A DNA stretch of 64,000 nt from Burkholderia puraquae (GCF_002099195.1 NZ_NBYX01000024.1:26486-90485); one strand, 5' to 3'; positions 25,280 to 34,651 are shown, numbered from the stretch's first letter. The notes: generated by a model from the letters alone, not told the origin. Translations and numbers: made by a program.

Positions 25280-25918
25280 TCAGGCCGCCTCGCGTGCCAG
25301 CGCGCGCCGCGCGGCCGGCCGCTCGGCCTCGCGCTGCGCATGGGCGGTCCACGCGGGATGCCGCGTCATGTCGAGCCCGATCGCGACGCCCCAGCGATAC
25401 AGCACGAGCAGGAACGGATCGACGATCGAATGCGCGCCCGGTTCGGCCCACGTGCGGCCATCGGCAAGCGCGGCCTCGATCGTCTCGTTCGCGGCTTCGA
25501 TCGTGCCTCGCCCGTGCGCGCGGACCTCACCGTGCAGCGCCGGATCGCCGATGAAGCGCCCCGGCCGCCACAGCGCGCCGTAGCCGACGCCATGCACCCA
25601 GCCGACCAGCCAGGCGAGCCATTCGTGGCACCGCGCCTCGCGCAGCGGATCGCCGAGCGGCAGCAATTGCGCATCGGGATAACGGCGCGCGAGATACGTA
25701 AGGATCGCGGGCGTTTCGGTCAGCACGCTCGGCTCGCCCGGAATCGCGAGCACGGGCACGCGTGCTTTCGCGTTGATCGCGAGATAGTGCGCGTCGAGGT
25801 TCTGCTGCTTCTGCACGGAGACGATTTCGACGTCGAACGGCGCGCCGGTTTCCTCCAAGGCGATGTGGGCGGCAAGCGAGCAGGCGCCCGGCGAAAGATA
25901 GAGACGATATGCGTTCAT
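25280..25918 (-). CDS. Glutathione S-transferase family protein
   Basis: A 212-residue GST. The thioredoxin-like domain has LYLSPGACSLAAHIALEE (a beta-class-like serine/cysteine context), the cis-proline in KARVPVLAIPG and the glutathione contact in LTETPAILTYLA. The helical domain ends with SIVDPFLLVLYRWG. The start at 25918 fits the family N-terminus. It diverges from a LysR gene, with a textbook LysR box in the gap, so it is probably regulated by that protein. Confidence 0.88.
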   Translation of the reverse strand: MNAYRLYLSPGACSLAAHIALEETGAPFDVEIVSVQKQQNLDAHYLAINAKARVPVLAIPGEPSVLTETPAILTYLARRYPDAQLLPLGDPLREARCHEWLAWLVGWVHGVGYGALWRPGRFIGDPALHGEVRAHGRGTIEAANETIEAALADGRTWAEPGAHSIVDPFLLVLYRWGVAIGLDMTRHPAWTAHAQREAERPAARRALAREAA

Positions 25919-26009
25919 GGTGAGGTGACCCGACGGGGCTGTGGAAGACGGAACCGAGTGTAGGAACGCGTGCCTGCCCGTCGCAAACGATGAATTGTCG
26001 TGCTCGGGC

Positions 26010-26024
26010 ATTAGTGTTACTAAT
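26010..26024. promoter_or_regulatory. LysR-type operator (T-N11-A)
   Basis: ATTAGTGTTACTAAT is a perfect 6+3+6 inverted repeat containing the T-N11-A core of LysR sites. It is flanked by GGG and CCC. Its right edge is 6 bp from the regulator start, so binding would also repress the regulator itself. Confidence 0.75.
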
Positions 26025-26030
26025 ACCCGC

Positions 26031-26951
26031 ATGCGACGCATTCACCTTCCTCCGCTGCAGACGCTGCGTGCGTTCGAGACCGCCGTGCGGCTACAGAGCT
26101 TCACGCGCGCGGCCGACGAGCTCGCGCTCACGCAAGGCGCCGTCAGCCAGCACATCCGCGCGCTCGAGGCGCAGCTCGGCTATCCGCTCTTCATCCGTGA
26201 GCGCAACGGCGCGACGCCGACGCACGCCGCGCACGCGCTCGCGCTGCAGGTGCGCCAGGGCCTCAGCGTGCTCGAGCGCGCGTTCGAGCCGGTACTCGCC
26301 GAGCGCAGCCGTCAGCGCACCTGCGACGTCACGCTGAACGTCAGCGTGCTGCCGAGCGTCGCCGAGCGCTGGCTCGCGCCGCGCCTGCCGCGCTTCTCGG
26401 CTGCGCATCCGCACATCGCGATCGCGCTGCACCCGGACGTGGCGCTCGCGCCGCTGCGCAAGCGCGACCGCATCGACGTCGCGCTGCGCTACGGGCCCGG
26501 CACGTGGCCGGGCGTCGTCGCCGAGAAGCTGATGAACGAGACGATCTTTCCGGTTGCGAGCCCCGCGTACCGCAATCGCGACGGCATCGCACCGCGCGTG
26601 CCGGCCGATCTCGTGCGCGCGACGCTGCTGCGCCATCCCGCGCAGCCGTGGGAACCGTGGCTCCAGGCCGCGCGGCTCGACCTCACCGAATCCGCGCGCG
26701 CGCCGCGCTTCACCGATGCGCATGCGCTGATCGACGCGACGCTGAAAGGGCGCGGCGTCGCACTCGCGCGCCGCTCGCTGATCGAGCCCGAACTCGCGGA
26801 CGGCACGCTCGTGCGCGTATCGACGGTGCGCGTGACCGACGTGTATGCGCATTACGTCGTGTGGCGCCCCGGCCATCCGCACGAAGCGGCGATCCGTACC
26901 TGGCTCGACTGGCTGCGCAGCGAGGTGCGGCGACGCACGCCGCGGCGCTGA
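26031..26951 (+). CDS. LysR-family regulator, GcvA-like
   Basis: A 306-residue LysR regulator. The DNA-binding domain is near residues 8-66 (LRAFETAVRLQSFTRAADEL, then AVSQHIRALEAQLGYPLF), and PPLQTLRAFE at the start is typical of the GcvA/AmpR subgroup. The effector domain contains RYGPGTWPGV and a late GRGVALARRSLIEPELADG. The ATG at 26031 was preferred because the upstream in-frame codons cross the operator. It is divergent from the glutathione transferase gene and probably its regulator. Confidence 0.9.
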   Translation: MRRIHLPPLQTLRAFETAVRLQSFTRAADELALTQGAVSQHIRALEAQLGYPLFIRERNGATPTHAAHALALQVRQGLSVLERAFEPVLAERSRQRTCDVTLNVSVLPSVAERWLAPRLPRFSAAHPHIAIALHPDVALAPLRKRDRIDVALRYGPGTWPGVVAEKLMNETIFPVASPAYRNRDGIAPRVPADLVRATLLRHPAQPWEPWLQAARLDLTESARAPRFTDAHALIDATLKGRGVALARRSLIEPELADGTLVRVSTVRVTDVYAHYVVWRPGHPHEAAIRTWLDWLRSEVRRRTPRR

Positions 26952-27217
26952 CGCCACGCGATCGGCTGCACGCGTTCATCGTGAACGGTCAGGCCGCCGT
27001 GGACGCCCTCGTGCATCGCATCGCGTGCCCGGGTAAAAGTGCCCGGCCCGCATCGCCTGCCGGGAAATTTTGCCTTCCCGCGCCCCCGTGCAAGTGACTG
27101 GTCAGGATATCGAAAGCCTTCCGCGATCATGCGCCGGTCGCAAACGATTCACCGAAACGTCGCATCGCACCGGCATACTCGAAAACGTTTCCCGATCAGC
27201 CTGCCAGGAGAGAAGTC

Positions 27218-27502
27218 ATGCGTCGCGTTTCCGTCGTCGTTCTTTGTGCCGCCGCTTTCGTCGCCGCCTGCAGCGACGACGCGCCGCACGATGCACACGC
27301 GACCGACACGTCGCAGCAGGCCGGCGCATCGGCCGGCTCCGCCAGCGCATTCAACAGCGATGCCGCATCGAACGCCCCCGCGTCCGATGCCGCGCCGCTC
27401 GCGCCGCCCGTCGTGCACTACCCGCCCGATGACGACGACGACGCAAAGCCCGCGGCGAACGCGACCGCGTCGAGTGCCGCCGCGCCGTCGTCGCCAGGCT
27501 GA
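27218..27502 (+). CDS. Small lipoprotein, Ala/Ser/Asp-rich (unknown function)
   Basis: A 94-residue exported protein. The signal peptide MRRVSVVVLCAAAFVAAC ends in a lipobox with the cysteine at 18, so it should be lipid-anchored. The mature part is low-complexity (Ala, Ser, Asp, Pro, with a DDDDD run at ~70) and probably unfolded. A GGAG site precedes the ATG. The phospholipase C gene follows after 45 bp in the same direction, so they may be cotranscribed. Confidence 0.75.
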   Translation: MRRVSVVVLCAAAFVAACSDDAPHDAHATDTSQQAGASAGSASAFNSDAASNAPASDAAPLAPPVVHYPPDDDDDAKPAANATASSAAAPSSPG

Positions 27503-27547
27503 TCCCTCCGCTCCCGTCCCCCGACCGCAGAACCGAGGTGAAATAAC

Positions 27548-29668
27548 ATGACGTCATCGAGCCGCCGCCGTTTCCTGCATACCGTCGCACAATCCGCGGG
27601 CGCCGCCGTCGCGCTCAACGCCTTCCCCGAATCGATCCGCCGCGCGCTCGCGATTCCCGCCGCGCGCGGCACCGGCACGATCCGCGATGTCGAGCACATC
27701 GTCGTGTTCATGCAGGAAAACCGCTCGTTCGATCATTACTTCGGACACCTGCGCGGCGTGCGCGGCTACAACGACCGCTTCCCGATCCCGCTGCCGAACG
27801 GCAAGCCGGTGTGGTACCAGCCGTCGAAGGCCGACCCGGGCAAGCCGGTGCTGCCGTTCCGGCTGAACACGCTGACGACGAGCGCACAGTGCGTCGGCGA
27901 CCTCGACCACTCCTGGTACAAGACGCACGCGGCGATCGACGGCGGCCGCTACGACCAGTGGCCCGCGAACAAGACCGACATGACAATGGGCTATCACGTG
28001 CGCGAGGACATCCCGTTCCACTACGCGCTCGCCGATGCGTTCACCGTGTGCGACAACTACTTCTGCTCGCTGCCGGGGCCGACGCACCCGAACCGCTCGT
28101 ACCTGATGACGGGCACCGTCGACCCGACCGGCAAGTTCGGCGGCCCGCTGCTCGACAACAGCGACTATGTCGACGGCGACGGGCCGCCGGCCTACCAGCT
28201 GCTGTCGTGGACGACCTTTCCCGAGCGTCTCGAAGCGCACGGCGTGTCGTGGCAGATCTACCAGCAGGGCACGACGGGCAACGACCCGTACAACGGCAAC
28301 TACGGCACGAACGTGCTGCAGAACTTCGCGAACTTCATCAACGCGAAGCCCGGTTCGTCGCTGTACCAGCGCGCGCAGACAGTGCGCACGCTCGACAACC
28401 TGAAGGACGACGTGATTAACGACCGGCTGCCGCAGGTGTCGTGGCTGTGCCCGCCTGCGGCGTTCTCCGAGCATCCGAAATACACGCCCGCGTACGGCGC
28501 GAACTACACGTCGCAGATCCTCGACGCGCTCACGTCGAACCCGGACGTATGGCGCAAGACCGTGCTGTTCATCATGTACGACGAGAACGACGGCTTCTTC
28601 GACCACATCGTGCCGCCGCAGCCGCCGACGTCGGCCGCGCAGGGCGCGTCGACCGTGACGACCGACGGCGAGCTGCATACGGTCGTGAACCCCGGCCGCG
28701 GCAGCAGCTACACGGCCGACGGCCTGCCGTACGGCCTCGGGCCGCGCGTGCCGATGACGGTCGTGTCGCCGTGGACGAAGGGCGGCTTCGTGTGCTCGCA
28801 GGTGTTCGACCACACGTCGGTGATCCGCTTCATCGGCGAGCGTTTCGGTATCGACGAACCGAACATCACGCCGTGGCGCCGCACGGTGTGCGGCGACCTC
28901 ACCGCCGCCTTCGACTTCCGCTCGTCCGACGCGTCGTTCCCGCCGCTGCCCGACACGAGCCAGTACCGCTCGATCGCCGACCAGCAGTGCACGTCGCAGC
29001 CCGCGCCGACGGTGCCCGCGACGCCGTCGCCGGTCGACCCGCAGGAGCCCGGCGTGCGGCCGGCGCGTGCGCTGCCGTACGAGCTGCACGTGAACGCGAG
29101 CATCGACAGCGGGACCCGGCTGCGCATCGAATTCGCGAACCGCGGCAACCAGGGCGCACACTTCCACGTGTATGCGACGAACCGCACCGACGGCCCGTGG
29201 CGCTACACGGTCGGCGCACGCCGCGTGCTGCATGCGGACTTCGACCTGACGGTGACGCACGGTGCGTACGCGTTCTCGGTGTACGGGCCGAACGGCTTCG
29301 TACGCGTGTTCTCGGGCAACGTGTCGGCCCCGGCCGCGCCTCATCGCAACCCTGCGCAGCCGGAAGTGAAGGCCGGCTATGACATCGCGAACGGGAACCT
29401 GTACCTGAAGCTGCGCAACCACGGCGGGGCTCACGTCACGCTGACGCTGACCGACAACGCGTACGGCGCGCCGTCGCGGCAAGTGACGCTGCACGGCGGT
29501 GACGAGCGTGTCGAGCAGTGGGCGCTCGCGTCGAGCCACCATTGGTATGACGTGACGGTGAGCGACGGCGCGGCCGGCACCTTCTCGCGCCGATTCGCGG
29601 GCCACGTCGAGAACGGCCGGCCGAGCTATTCGGATCCGGCTGCGGTGCGGCCCGTCTCCGCGGCGTAG
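27548..29668 (+). CDS. Phospholipase C, phosphocholine-specific type, Tat-exported
   Basis: A 706-residue secreted enzyme. The N-terminus SSRRRFLHTVAQSAGAA is a twin-arginine signal. The phosphoesterase domain (residues ~45-450) has EHIVVFMQENRSFDHYFG, PGPTHPNRSYLMTGT and IMYDENDGFFDHIVPP, which hold the metal-binding and nucleophile residues of the acid-phosphatase/PLC-like family. Two beta-sandwich C-terminal repeats follow (~500-590 and ~610-695). It should cleave phosphatidylcholine or sphingomyelin outside the cell after Tat and type II export. The substrate range cannot be read from the sequence. Confidence 0.92.
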   Translation: MTSSSRRRFLHTVAQSAGAAVALNAFPESIRRALAIPAARGTGTIRDVEHIVVFMQENRSFDHYFGHLRGVRGYNDRFPIPLPNGKPVWYQPSKADPGKPVLPFRLNTLTTSAQCVGDLDHSWYKTHAAIDGGRYDQWPANKTDMTMGYHVREDIPFHYALADAFTVCDNYFCSLPGPTHPNRSYLMTGTVDPTGKFGGPLLDNSDYVDGDGPPAYQLLSWTTFPERLEAHGVSWQIYQQGTTGNDPYNGNYGTNVLQNFANFINAKPGSSLYQRAQTVRTLDNLKDDVINDRLPQVSWLCPPAAFSEHPKYTPAYGANYTSQILDALTSNPDVWRKTVLFIMYDENDGFFDHIVPPQPPTSAAQGASTVTTDGELHTVVNPGRGSSYTADGLPYGLGPRVPMTVVSPWTKGGFVCSQVFDHTSVIRFIGERFGIDEPNITPWRRTVCGDLTAAFDFRSSDASFPPLPDTSQYRSIADQQCTSQPAPTVPATPSPVDPQEPGVRPARALPYELHVNASIDSGTRLRIEFANRGNQGAHFHVYATNRTDGPWRYTVGARRVLHADFDLTVTHGAYAFSVYGPNGFVRVFSGNVSAPAAPHRNPAQPEVKAGYDIANGNLYLKLRNHGGAHVTLTLTDNAYGAPSRQVTLHGGDERVEQWALASSHHWYDVTVSDGAAGTFSRRFAGHVENGRPSYSDPAAVRPVSAA

Positions 29669-29724
29669 GCGCGACGGCGCGGCGTGCCACGGCAGCCGCC
29701 GTGTCGCGCACGCTGCCCGGCCCG

Positions 29725-30348
29725 TCAGATCGCGTGCGCGAGCGCGCGGTCGACGAGCACGGCTTCGAAGCTGTCGTCCGCGTCACGAAACCGCAGCGGT
29801 GCCGCGCAGTGGACGAGCGTGTCGATGAAGTACTTCGCGCGCGGCCACGGCCCGAAGCCGGCCGCCGTGTTGATGTGCCCGGCGTCGCCGAGGTTCACGA
29901 ACGCGCTGCCCAGGTGCTGCGCGAGCGTGCGCGCGTCGCCGAGCGGCATCCACGGATCGGTCTCGCTGCCGATCACGATCGACGGCACGGCGAGCCGGCG
30001 CGCGTCGAACGGCCCGGCAAACGTGAATTTCTTCGGACTGGCAGGCGCGACCAGCAGCACGCCCGCGACATCGCCCGTATGCGGCCACTGCGCGAGCGCT
30101 TGCGCGGCCGCGAGGCAGCCGAAGCTGTGCGCGGCCAGCACGAACGGGCCGCGTTCGCGGTCGAGCAATGCGCGCACCGAGTGCGCCCAGCGCGCGAGAT
30201 CGGGCGCGTCCCAGTCGTCCTGCTCGACGCGCAGCGAGCGCGGGAACTGCCGTTCGAGCCAGGTCTGCCAGTGAGCGCCTTCGCTGCCGTGCAGGCCCGG
30301 AACGGTAACGAGCCGCGGCGGCCACGCCGATTTGCTGCATGCGCGCAT
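29725..30348 (-). CDS. RBBP9/YdeN-family serine hydrolase
   Basis: A 207-residue alpha/beta hydrolase. It shows VTVPGLHGSEGAHWQTWLE at the start, the nucleophile serine in LAAHSFGCLAA, an aspartate in ETDPWMP and the final histidine in GDAGHINTAAGFG. These are the marks of the small RBBP9/YdeN group, whose natural substrates are not known. The ATG at 30348 has GAGGG upstream. It is convergent with the phospholipase gene. Confidence 0.85.
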   Translation of the reverse strand: MRACSKSAWPPRLVTVPGLHGSEGAHWQTWLERQFPRSLRVEQDDWDAPDLARWAHSVRALLDRERGPFVLAAHSFGCLAAAQALAQWPHTGDVAGVLLVAPASPKKFTFAGPFDARRLAVPSIVIGSETDPWMPLGDARTLAQHLGSAFVNLGDAGHINTAAGFGPWPRAKYFIDTLVHCAAPLRFRDADDSFEAVLVDRALAHAI

Positions 30349-30735
30349 GATTGCCCTCGCTTGCTTGAAGACGGGATTCGATTGTGGCGCGGCGCCCCCG
30401 GCGGCCGAACCAATATTTCGTGCTTTGCTTTTGCGTGGAACGGCCATCCGGGGACGGCCATTCGGGAACGGTAACCCGGGGCGGCCGCCCACGCCGGTCG
30501 CCCACGCCGGTCGCCCACGCCGGTCGCCCGCCCCGCGCACCGGCGCGCGATGCGCCGCGAAACCGTAGAATGTGGGCTTCCCGTCAGCTTCACACGGAAC
30601 CGGGGCCGGGCGCCGACGCGCCGGGCGCCCGGTCGTCAGGAGACGCCCGATGTCCGCTACGCCCGCCGGCGCCCTGCGCCCGGCTCCGCTCGCCGTTCCC
30701 GTCACGCGCCTCGCCGGCGCGCGCGCCGTCATCCA
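30349..30735. other. GC-rich divergent intergenic region with short repeats
   Basis: No gene is supported. It holds promoters for the leftward hydrolase and rightward GhrA genes. It also contains near-repeats around GGAACGGCCATCCGGG/GACGGCCATTCGGG (30438-30475) and a 13-bp tandem repeat, listed separately. Confidence 0.5.
30488..30526. repeat. Three 13-bp tandem repeats
   Basis: CCCACGCCGGTCG is repeated three times without change. Confidence 0.85.
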
Positions 30736-31677
30736 ATGAAGATCCTGTTCTATTCGCCGCACCAGGAAGCCGGCGCGTGGCGCGACGCGATCGCGCATGC
30801 GCTGCCGGAAGCCGAACTGCGCGCGTGGCAGCCGGGCGACACGGCCACCGCCGATTACGCGCTCGTGTGGCGGGCGCCGCGCGAATTCTTCACGCCGCGC
30901 GACGGCCTGCGCGCGATCTTCAACCTCGGCGCCGGCGTCGACGCGCTGCTCGCGCTCGACCGCATGCATCCGGGCACGCTGCCGCAGCACGTGCCGCTCG
31001 TGCGGCTGGAAGATTCCGGCATGGCGCAGCAGATGGTCGAATACGTGACGCACGCGGTGCTGCGCTACCTGCGCCGCTTCGACGAATACGACGTGCAGCA
31101 GCGCGAGCGCCGCTGGCGGCCGCTCGAACCGCATGCGCGCGCCGGCTTCACCGTCGCCGTGCTCGGCCTCGGCGTGCTCGGCGCGCAGGTCGCGCTCGCG
31201 CTCGCCGCGCTCGGCCTGCCCGTGCGCGGCTACAGCCGCAGCGCGAAGCAGCTCGACGGCATCGCGACCTTCGCCGGCGACGGCGCGTTCGACGCATGCA
31301 TCGACGGCGCGAAGGTGCTCGTCAACCTGCTGCCGAGCACGCCCGACACCGACGGCATCCTGTCGTCGCGCGCGTTCGCGCGGCTCGCGCCCGGCGCGTA
31401 TGTCGTCAACGTCGCACGCGGCGCGCATCTCGTCGAGGCCGACCTGCTCGACGCGCTCTCGAGCGGCCGGATCGCCGCCGCGACGCTCGACGTGTTCGAT
31501 CGCGAGCCGCTGCCGGAAGATCATCCGTTCTGGCACACGCCGCGCATCACGATCACGCCGCACAGCTCGGCCGAGACGCTGCGCGAAGAAGCCATCGCGC
31601 AGATCGCCGGCAAGATCCGCGCGCTCGAGCGCGGCGAGCGTGTCGGCGGCATCGTCGACTACGCACGCGGCTACTGA
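30736..31677 (+). CDS. ghrA: Glyoxylate/hydroxypyruvate reductase A
   Basis: A 313-residue D-isomer-specific 2-hydroxyacid dehydrogenase of the GhrA group. The NAD(P) Rossmann motif is VAVLGLGVLGAQVALALAAL near residue 140. Catalytic residues are the arginine in NVARGAHLVEADLL, the glutamate in DVFDREPLPEDHPFW and the histidine in ITPHSSAET. The N-terminal domain has IFNLGAGVDALL. It reduces glyoxylate or hydroxypyruvate. HMG-CoA lyase follows after 26 bp, so the two are probably in one transcript. Confidence 0.92.
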   Translation: MKILFYSPHQEAGAWRDAIAHALPEAELRAWQPGDTATADYALVWRAPREFFTPRDGLRAIFNLGAGVDALLALDRMHPGTLPQHVPLVRLEDSGMAQQMVEYVTHAVLRYLRRFDEYDVQQRERRWRPLEPHARAGFTVAVLGLGVLGAQVALALAALGLPVRGYSRSAKQLDGIATFAGDGAFDACIDGAKVLVNLLPSTPDTDGILSSRAFARLAPGAYVVNVARGAHLVEADLLDALSSGRIAAATLDVFDREPLPEDHPFWHTPRITITPHSSAETLREEAIAQIAGKIRALERGERVGGIVDYARGY

Positions 31678-31703
31678 ACCTACAAGCAAACCAGGAGACA
31701 ACC

Positions 31704-32636
31704 ATGACGTTCCCCACCGCCGTCAAGATCGTCGAAGTCGGCCCGCGCGACGGGCTGCAGAACGAGAAGACGTTCGTGCCGACCGACGTGAAGATCGCGC
31801 TCGTCGACCGCCTGTCGCACGCCGGCTTCCGCAACGTCGAAGCCGCGTCGTTCGTGTCGCCGAAATGGGTGCCGCAGATGGCCGACGGCGCCGACGTGAT
31901 GGCCGGCATCGAGCGCCGCGCGGGCACCGTGTACTCGGTGCTCACGCCGAACCTGAAGGGCTTCGAGAATGCGGTTGCCGCGCGCGCCGACGAAGTCGTG
32001 ATCTTCGGGGCGGCCAGCGAGGCGTTCTCGCAACGGAACATCAACTGCAGCATCGCCGAGAGCATCGCGCGCTTCGAGCCCGTCGCGAAGGCGGCGAAGG
32101 ACGCGGGCCTGCGGCTGCGCGGCAGCGTGTCGTGCACGCTCGGCTGCCCGTACCAGGGCGAGGTGCCGGTCGCATCGGTCGTCGACGTCGTCGAACGCTT
32201 CGCGGCGCTCGGCTGCGACGAGATCGACATCGCCGACACGATCGGCGTCGGCACGCCGAAGCGCACGCGCGAAGTGCTCGCGGCCGTCACGCGGGTGTTC
32301 CCGCGCGAACGCCTGTCGGGCCACTTCCACGACACCTACGGCCAGGCGCTCGCGAACATCTACGCGGCGCTGTTCGAGGGGATCGAGATCTTCCACGCGT
32401 CGGTCGCGGGCCTCGGCGGCTGCCCGTACGCGAAGGGGGCGACCGGCAACGTCGCGACCGAGGACGTGCTGTACCTGATGCAGGGCCTCGGGATCGACAC
32501 CGGCATCGATCTCGCGCAGGTCGTCGCCGCCGGCGACTTCATCTCGAACGCGATCGGCCGCGCGAACGTGTCGCGCGCCGGTCGCGCACTGCTCGCCAAG
32601 GCGCAGAGCGCGGCCGACGCCGCGAACTGCGTGTGA
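31704..32636 (+). CDS. mvaB: Hydroxymethylglutaryl-CoA lyase
   Basis: A 310-residue TIM-barrel lyase that splits HMG-CoA to acetyl-CoA and acetoacetate in leucine breakdown. It has VEVGPRDGLQNEK at the start, FVSPKWVPQMAD, the metal-binding histidines in LSGHFHDTYGQAL, and the catalytic cysteine loop SVAGLGGCPYAKGATGNVAT. A GGAG ribosome site precedes the ATG. It lies between ghrA and a YbaK-type deacylase gene in the same direction. Confidence 0.95.
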   Translation: MTFPTAVKIVEVGPRDGLQNEKTFVPTDVKIALVDRLSHAGFRNVEAASFVSPKWVPQMADGADVMAGIERRAGTVYSVLTPNLKGFENAVAARADEVVIFGAASEAFSQRNINCSIAESIARFEPVAKAAKDAGLRLRGSVSCTLGCPYQGEVPVASVVDVVERFAALGCDEIDIADTIGVGTPKRTREVLAAVTRVFPRERLSGHFHDTYGQALANIYAALFEGIEIFHASVAGLGGCPYAKGATGNVATEDVLYLMQGLGIDTGIDLAQVVAAGDFISNAIGRANVSRAGRALLAKAQSAADAANCV

Positions 32637-32662
32637 CCCCGGTATTCGATGGATTCCTCAAC

Positions 32663-33169
32663 ATGACGACACCCGCTTCATTCGATTCCCTCCCTGATTC
32701 CGCGCGACGCGTCGCGCTGCTGCTGCGCGAGCGCGGCCATGCGAAAGGCATCGTGATGCTCGCCGAAACCGGCAAGACTTCAGCCGAGGCCGCGGCCGGG
32801 CTCGGCTGCTCGGTTGCGCAGATCGCGAAGTCGATCCTGTTTCGCCGCCAGTCGGACGGCGCGCCGGTGCTCGTGGTCGCGAGCGGCGTCAATCGCGTCG
32901 ACGAGAAGAAGGTCGCCGAGCAGGTCGGCGCGGTCGGCCGCGCGGACGCGAAGTTCGTGCGCGACAACACCGGCTATGCGATCGGCGGCGTCTGCCCGAT
33001 CGGCCATCTCGTCGAACCCGTCACGCTGATCGACGCCGACCTGCTCGAGCTCGACAGCCTGTGGGCGGCCGCGGGCCATCCGCACGCGGTGTTCAACCTG
33101 TCGCCGAACGAACTCGTGTCGCTGACGGGCGCGCCGGTCGCGGACGTCGCATTGCGGGAGCCCGCATGA
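32663..33169 (+). CDS. YbaK/ProX-family aminoacyl-tRNA deacylase
   Basis: A 168-residue single-domain editing protein that removes wrongly attached amino acids from tRNA (Ala- or Cys-tRNAPro type). It shows KTSAEAAAGLGCSVAQIAKS, then VVASGVNRVDEKKVAEQVG and a GYAIGGVCPIGHL loop with the family's conserved lysine and glycines. The stop overlaps the next start (ATGA). The exact tRNA specificity is not visible. Confidence 0.87.
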   Translation: MTTPASFDSLPDSARRVALLLRERGHAKGIVMLAETGKTSAEAAAGLGCSVAQIAKSILFRRQSDGAPVLVVASGVNRVDEKKVAEQVGAVGRADAKFVRDNTGYAIGGVCPIGHLVEPVTLIDADLLELDSLWAAAGHPHAVFNLSPNELVSLTGAPVADVALREPA

Positions 33170-33372
33170 GCGACGTGCCGGTGCCGGTCGGAACGGTCGG
33201 GTCGCCGTGCACCGACGTATGCCGGATCGATCCGCGCACCGACTGGTGCGCGGGTTGCCTGCGCACACGCGACGAGATCAAGGGGTGGCGTGCGTCGGAC
33301 GACGACGCGAGGCGCGCGTTGCTCGCGCGGCTCGATGCGCGGCGGCGCCTGCTTGCGAGGAGCGGCGCATAA
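33166..33372 (+). CDS. DUF1289 small cysteine-rich protein
   Basis: A 68-residue protein with the family pattern SPCTDVCRIDPRTDWCAGC followed by LRTRDEIKGW, which contains four regularly spaced cysteines likely to bind a metal or iron-sulfur centre. The function is unknown. It overlaps the deacylase gene by 4 bp (ATGA), so the two are cotranslated. Confidence 0.88.
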   Translation: MSDVPVPVGTVGSPCTDVCRIDPRTDWCAGCLRTRDEIKGWRASDDDARRALLARLDARRRLLARSGA

Positions 33373-33405
33373 AAAAATGCCGTTCAGCCTGACCGGCGAA
33401 CGGCA
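33371..33405 (-). terminator. Hairpin downstream of the EamA transporter gene
   Basis: TGCCGTTC and GAACGGCA form an 8-bp stem with a 12-nt loop. On the minus strand it is followed by seven T residues. It lies ~230 bp after the EamA stop and directly after the convergent DUF1289 gene. Confidence 0.7.
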
Positions 33406-33636
33406 TGAGATCGGAATCCTGTGAACGTGATCAACGTCACAGCCCGCATCATACGAGCGACGCGGCCGCATCGCATCGGGTGTTTCCCTACAACTTCTTA
33501 CAGCGTCTTTCACGCGTGTGCGCACACCGCTTTCGCTCGCCATGTACGCGCCGCCTGCCCGCAATACGCGTTCCTGAAATTCGCATTCGACGAGCCGCCG
33601 CGCAAGCCCGCAGCGGCGCCGAATCGTACGACCGTT

Positions 33637-34539
33637 TCAGTTGCCGACTACCGTGCGACGCGCGGGCACGATGCGCCAGCCGAGATTCACGCCGGCCGCC
33701 GCGAGCAGGATCAGCAGCGCGCCGGCCACCTGCGTCCACGCGAGCGTCTGCCCGAACGCAACGTGATCGACGACGATCGCGACGACCGGATAGACGAACG
33801 ACAGCGCACCGGTCATCGCAGTCGGCAGCTTCTGGATCGCGCCGTACAGCAGCACATACATCAGACCTGTGTTCACGACGCCGAGCACGACGAGGTCGAG
33901 CCACTGCGCGGCGGTTGCCGGCAACGTGCCGAAGTGCGCGAACGGCGCGAGCAGCAGGACACCGAGGCCGGCCTGCAGCAGCGCGAGCAGATGCGGCGGC
34001 GTGCCCTTCAGGTGCTTCGTGACGATCGACGAGATCGCATACAGAAAGGCCGCGCCTAGCGACAGCGCAACACCTTCCAGATATTCGCCCGGCACCGCGA
34101 GCACGGCCGGCTCGACGCGCACCACGGCGACGAGCCCGACGAATGCGAGCGCGAGCCATGCGAGCGTCGACGCGGTGATCCGCTCGCGGAACACGATCGC
34201 GCCAAGCGCGACGAGCATGAACGGCTGCGTGTTGTAGACGGCGGTCGCCATCGAGATCGATGCGCGCGAATAGGCGGCGAACAGCAGCAGCCAGTTCGCG
34301 ACGATCGCGACGCTGCCGAGCGTCGCGAGCGCGAGCATCCGTGGCGAGAACAGCGCGCGGCGCAGGAAGCCGAACGCCGCGCAGACGATCGCGAGCGTCG
34401 CGGCACCGAACAGGCAACGGAAGAACACGACGTTGGTGAGCGGTTGCTGCGACGACATCACGAGCCAGCCGATCGTGCCGGACATCAGCATCGCGACGAC
34501 CATCTCGGCGGCGCCGCGGCGAATTTCATTCGAAGCCAT
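33637..34539 (-). CDS. EamA/DMT-family transporter
   Basis: A 300-residue membrane protein with ten predicted helices arranged as two five-helix EamA repeats. MVVAMLMSGTIGWLVMSSQQ begins the first, and VALSLGAAFLYAISSIVTKH begins the second. Such carriers often export amino acids or metabolites. It is divergent from an AsnC/Lrp-type regulator gene, which is a common pairing for amino-acid exporters. Confidence 0.88.
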   Translation of the reverse strand: MASNEIRRGAAEMVVAMLMSGTIGWLVMSSQQPLTNVVFFRCLFGAATLAIVCAAFGFLRRALFSPRMLALATLGSVAIVANWLLLFAAYSRASISMATAVYNTQPFMLVALGAIVFRERITASTLAWLALAFVGLVAVVRVEPAVLAVPGEYLEGVALSLGAAFLYAISSIVTKHLKGTPPHLLALLQAGLGVLLLAPFAHFGTLPATAAQWLDLVVLGVVNTGLMYVLLYGAIQKLPTAMTGALSFVYPVVAIVVDHVAFGQTLAWTQVAGALLILLAAAGVNLGWRIVPARRTVVGN

Positions 34540-34613
34540 CGTGAACTCCGTTCAGAAGAGTGGATGACTTCGATTCTAGAAACTTGCTTTCACGGCAGCC
34601 ACGGCTAAACTGA

Positions 34614-34632
34614 AGTGAAACAACCGATTCAC
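34614..34632. promoter_or_regulatory. Inverted repeat between EamA and AsnC-type regulator genes
   Basis: GTGAA at 34615-34619 and TTCAC at 34628-34632 flank an 8-bp A/T-richer centre, within 40 bp of the regulator start. It may be the operator of the Lrp-type regulator. Confidence 0.4.
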
Positions 34633-34651
34633 CTTCGAAAGAAAAGCGATC

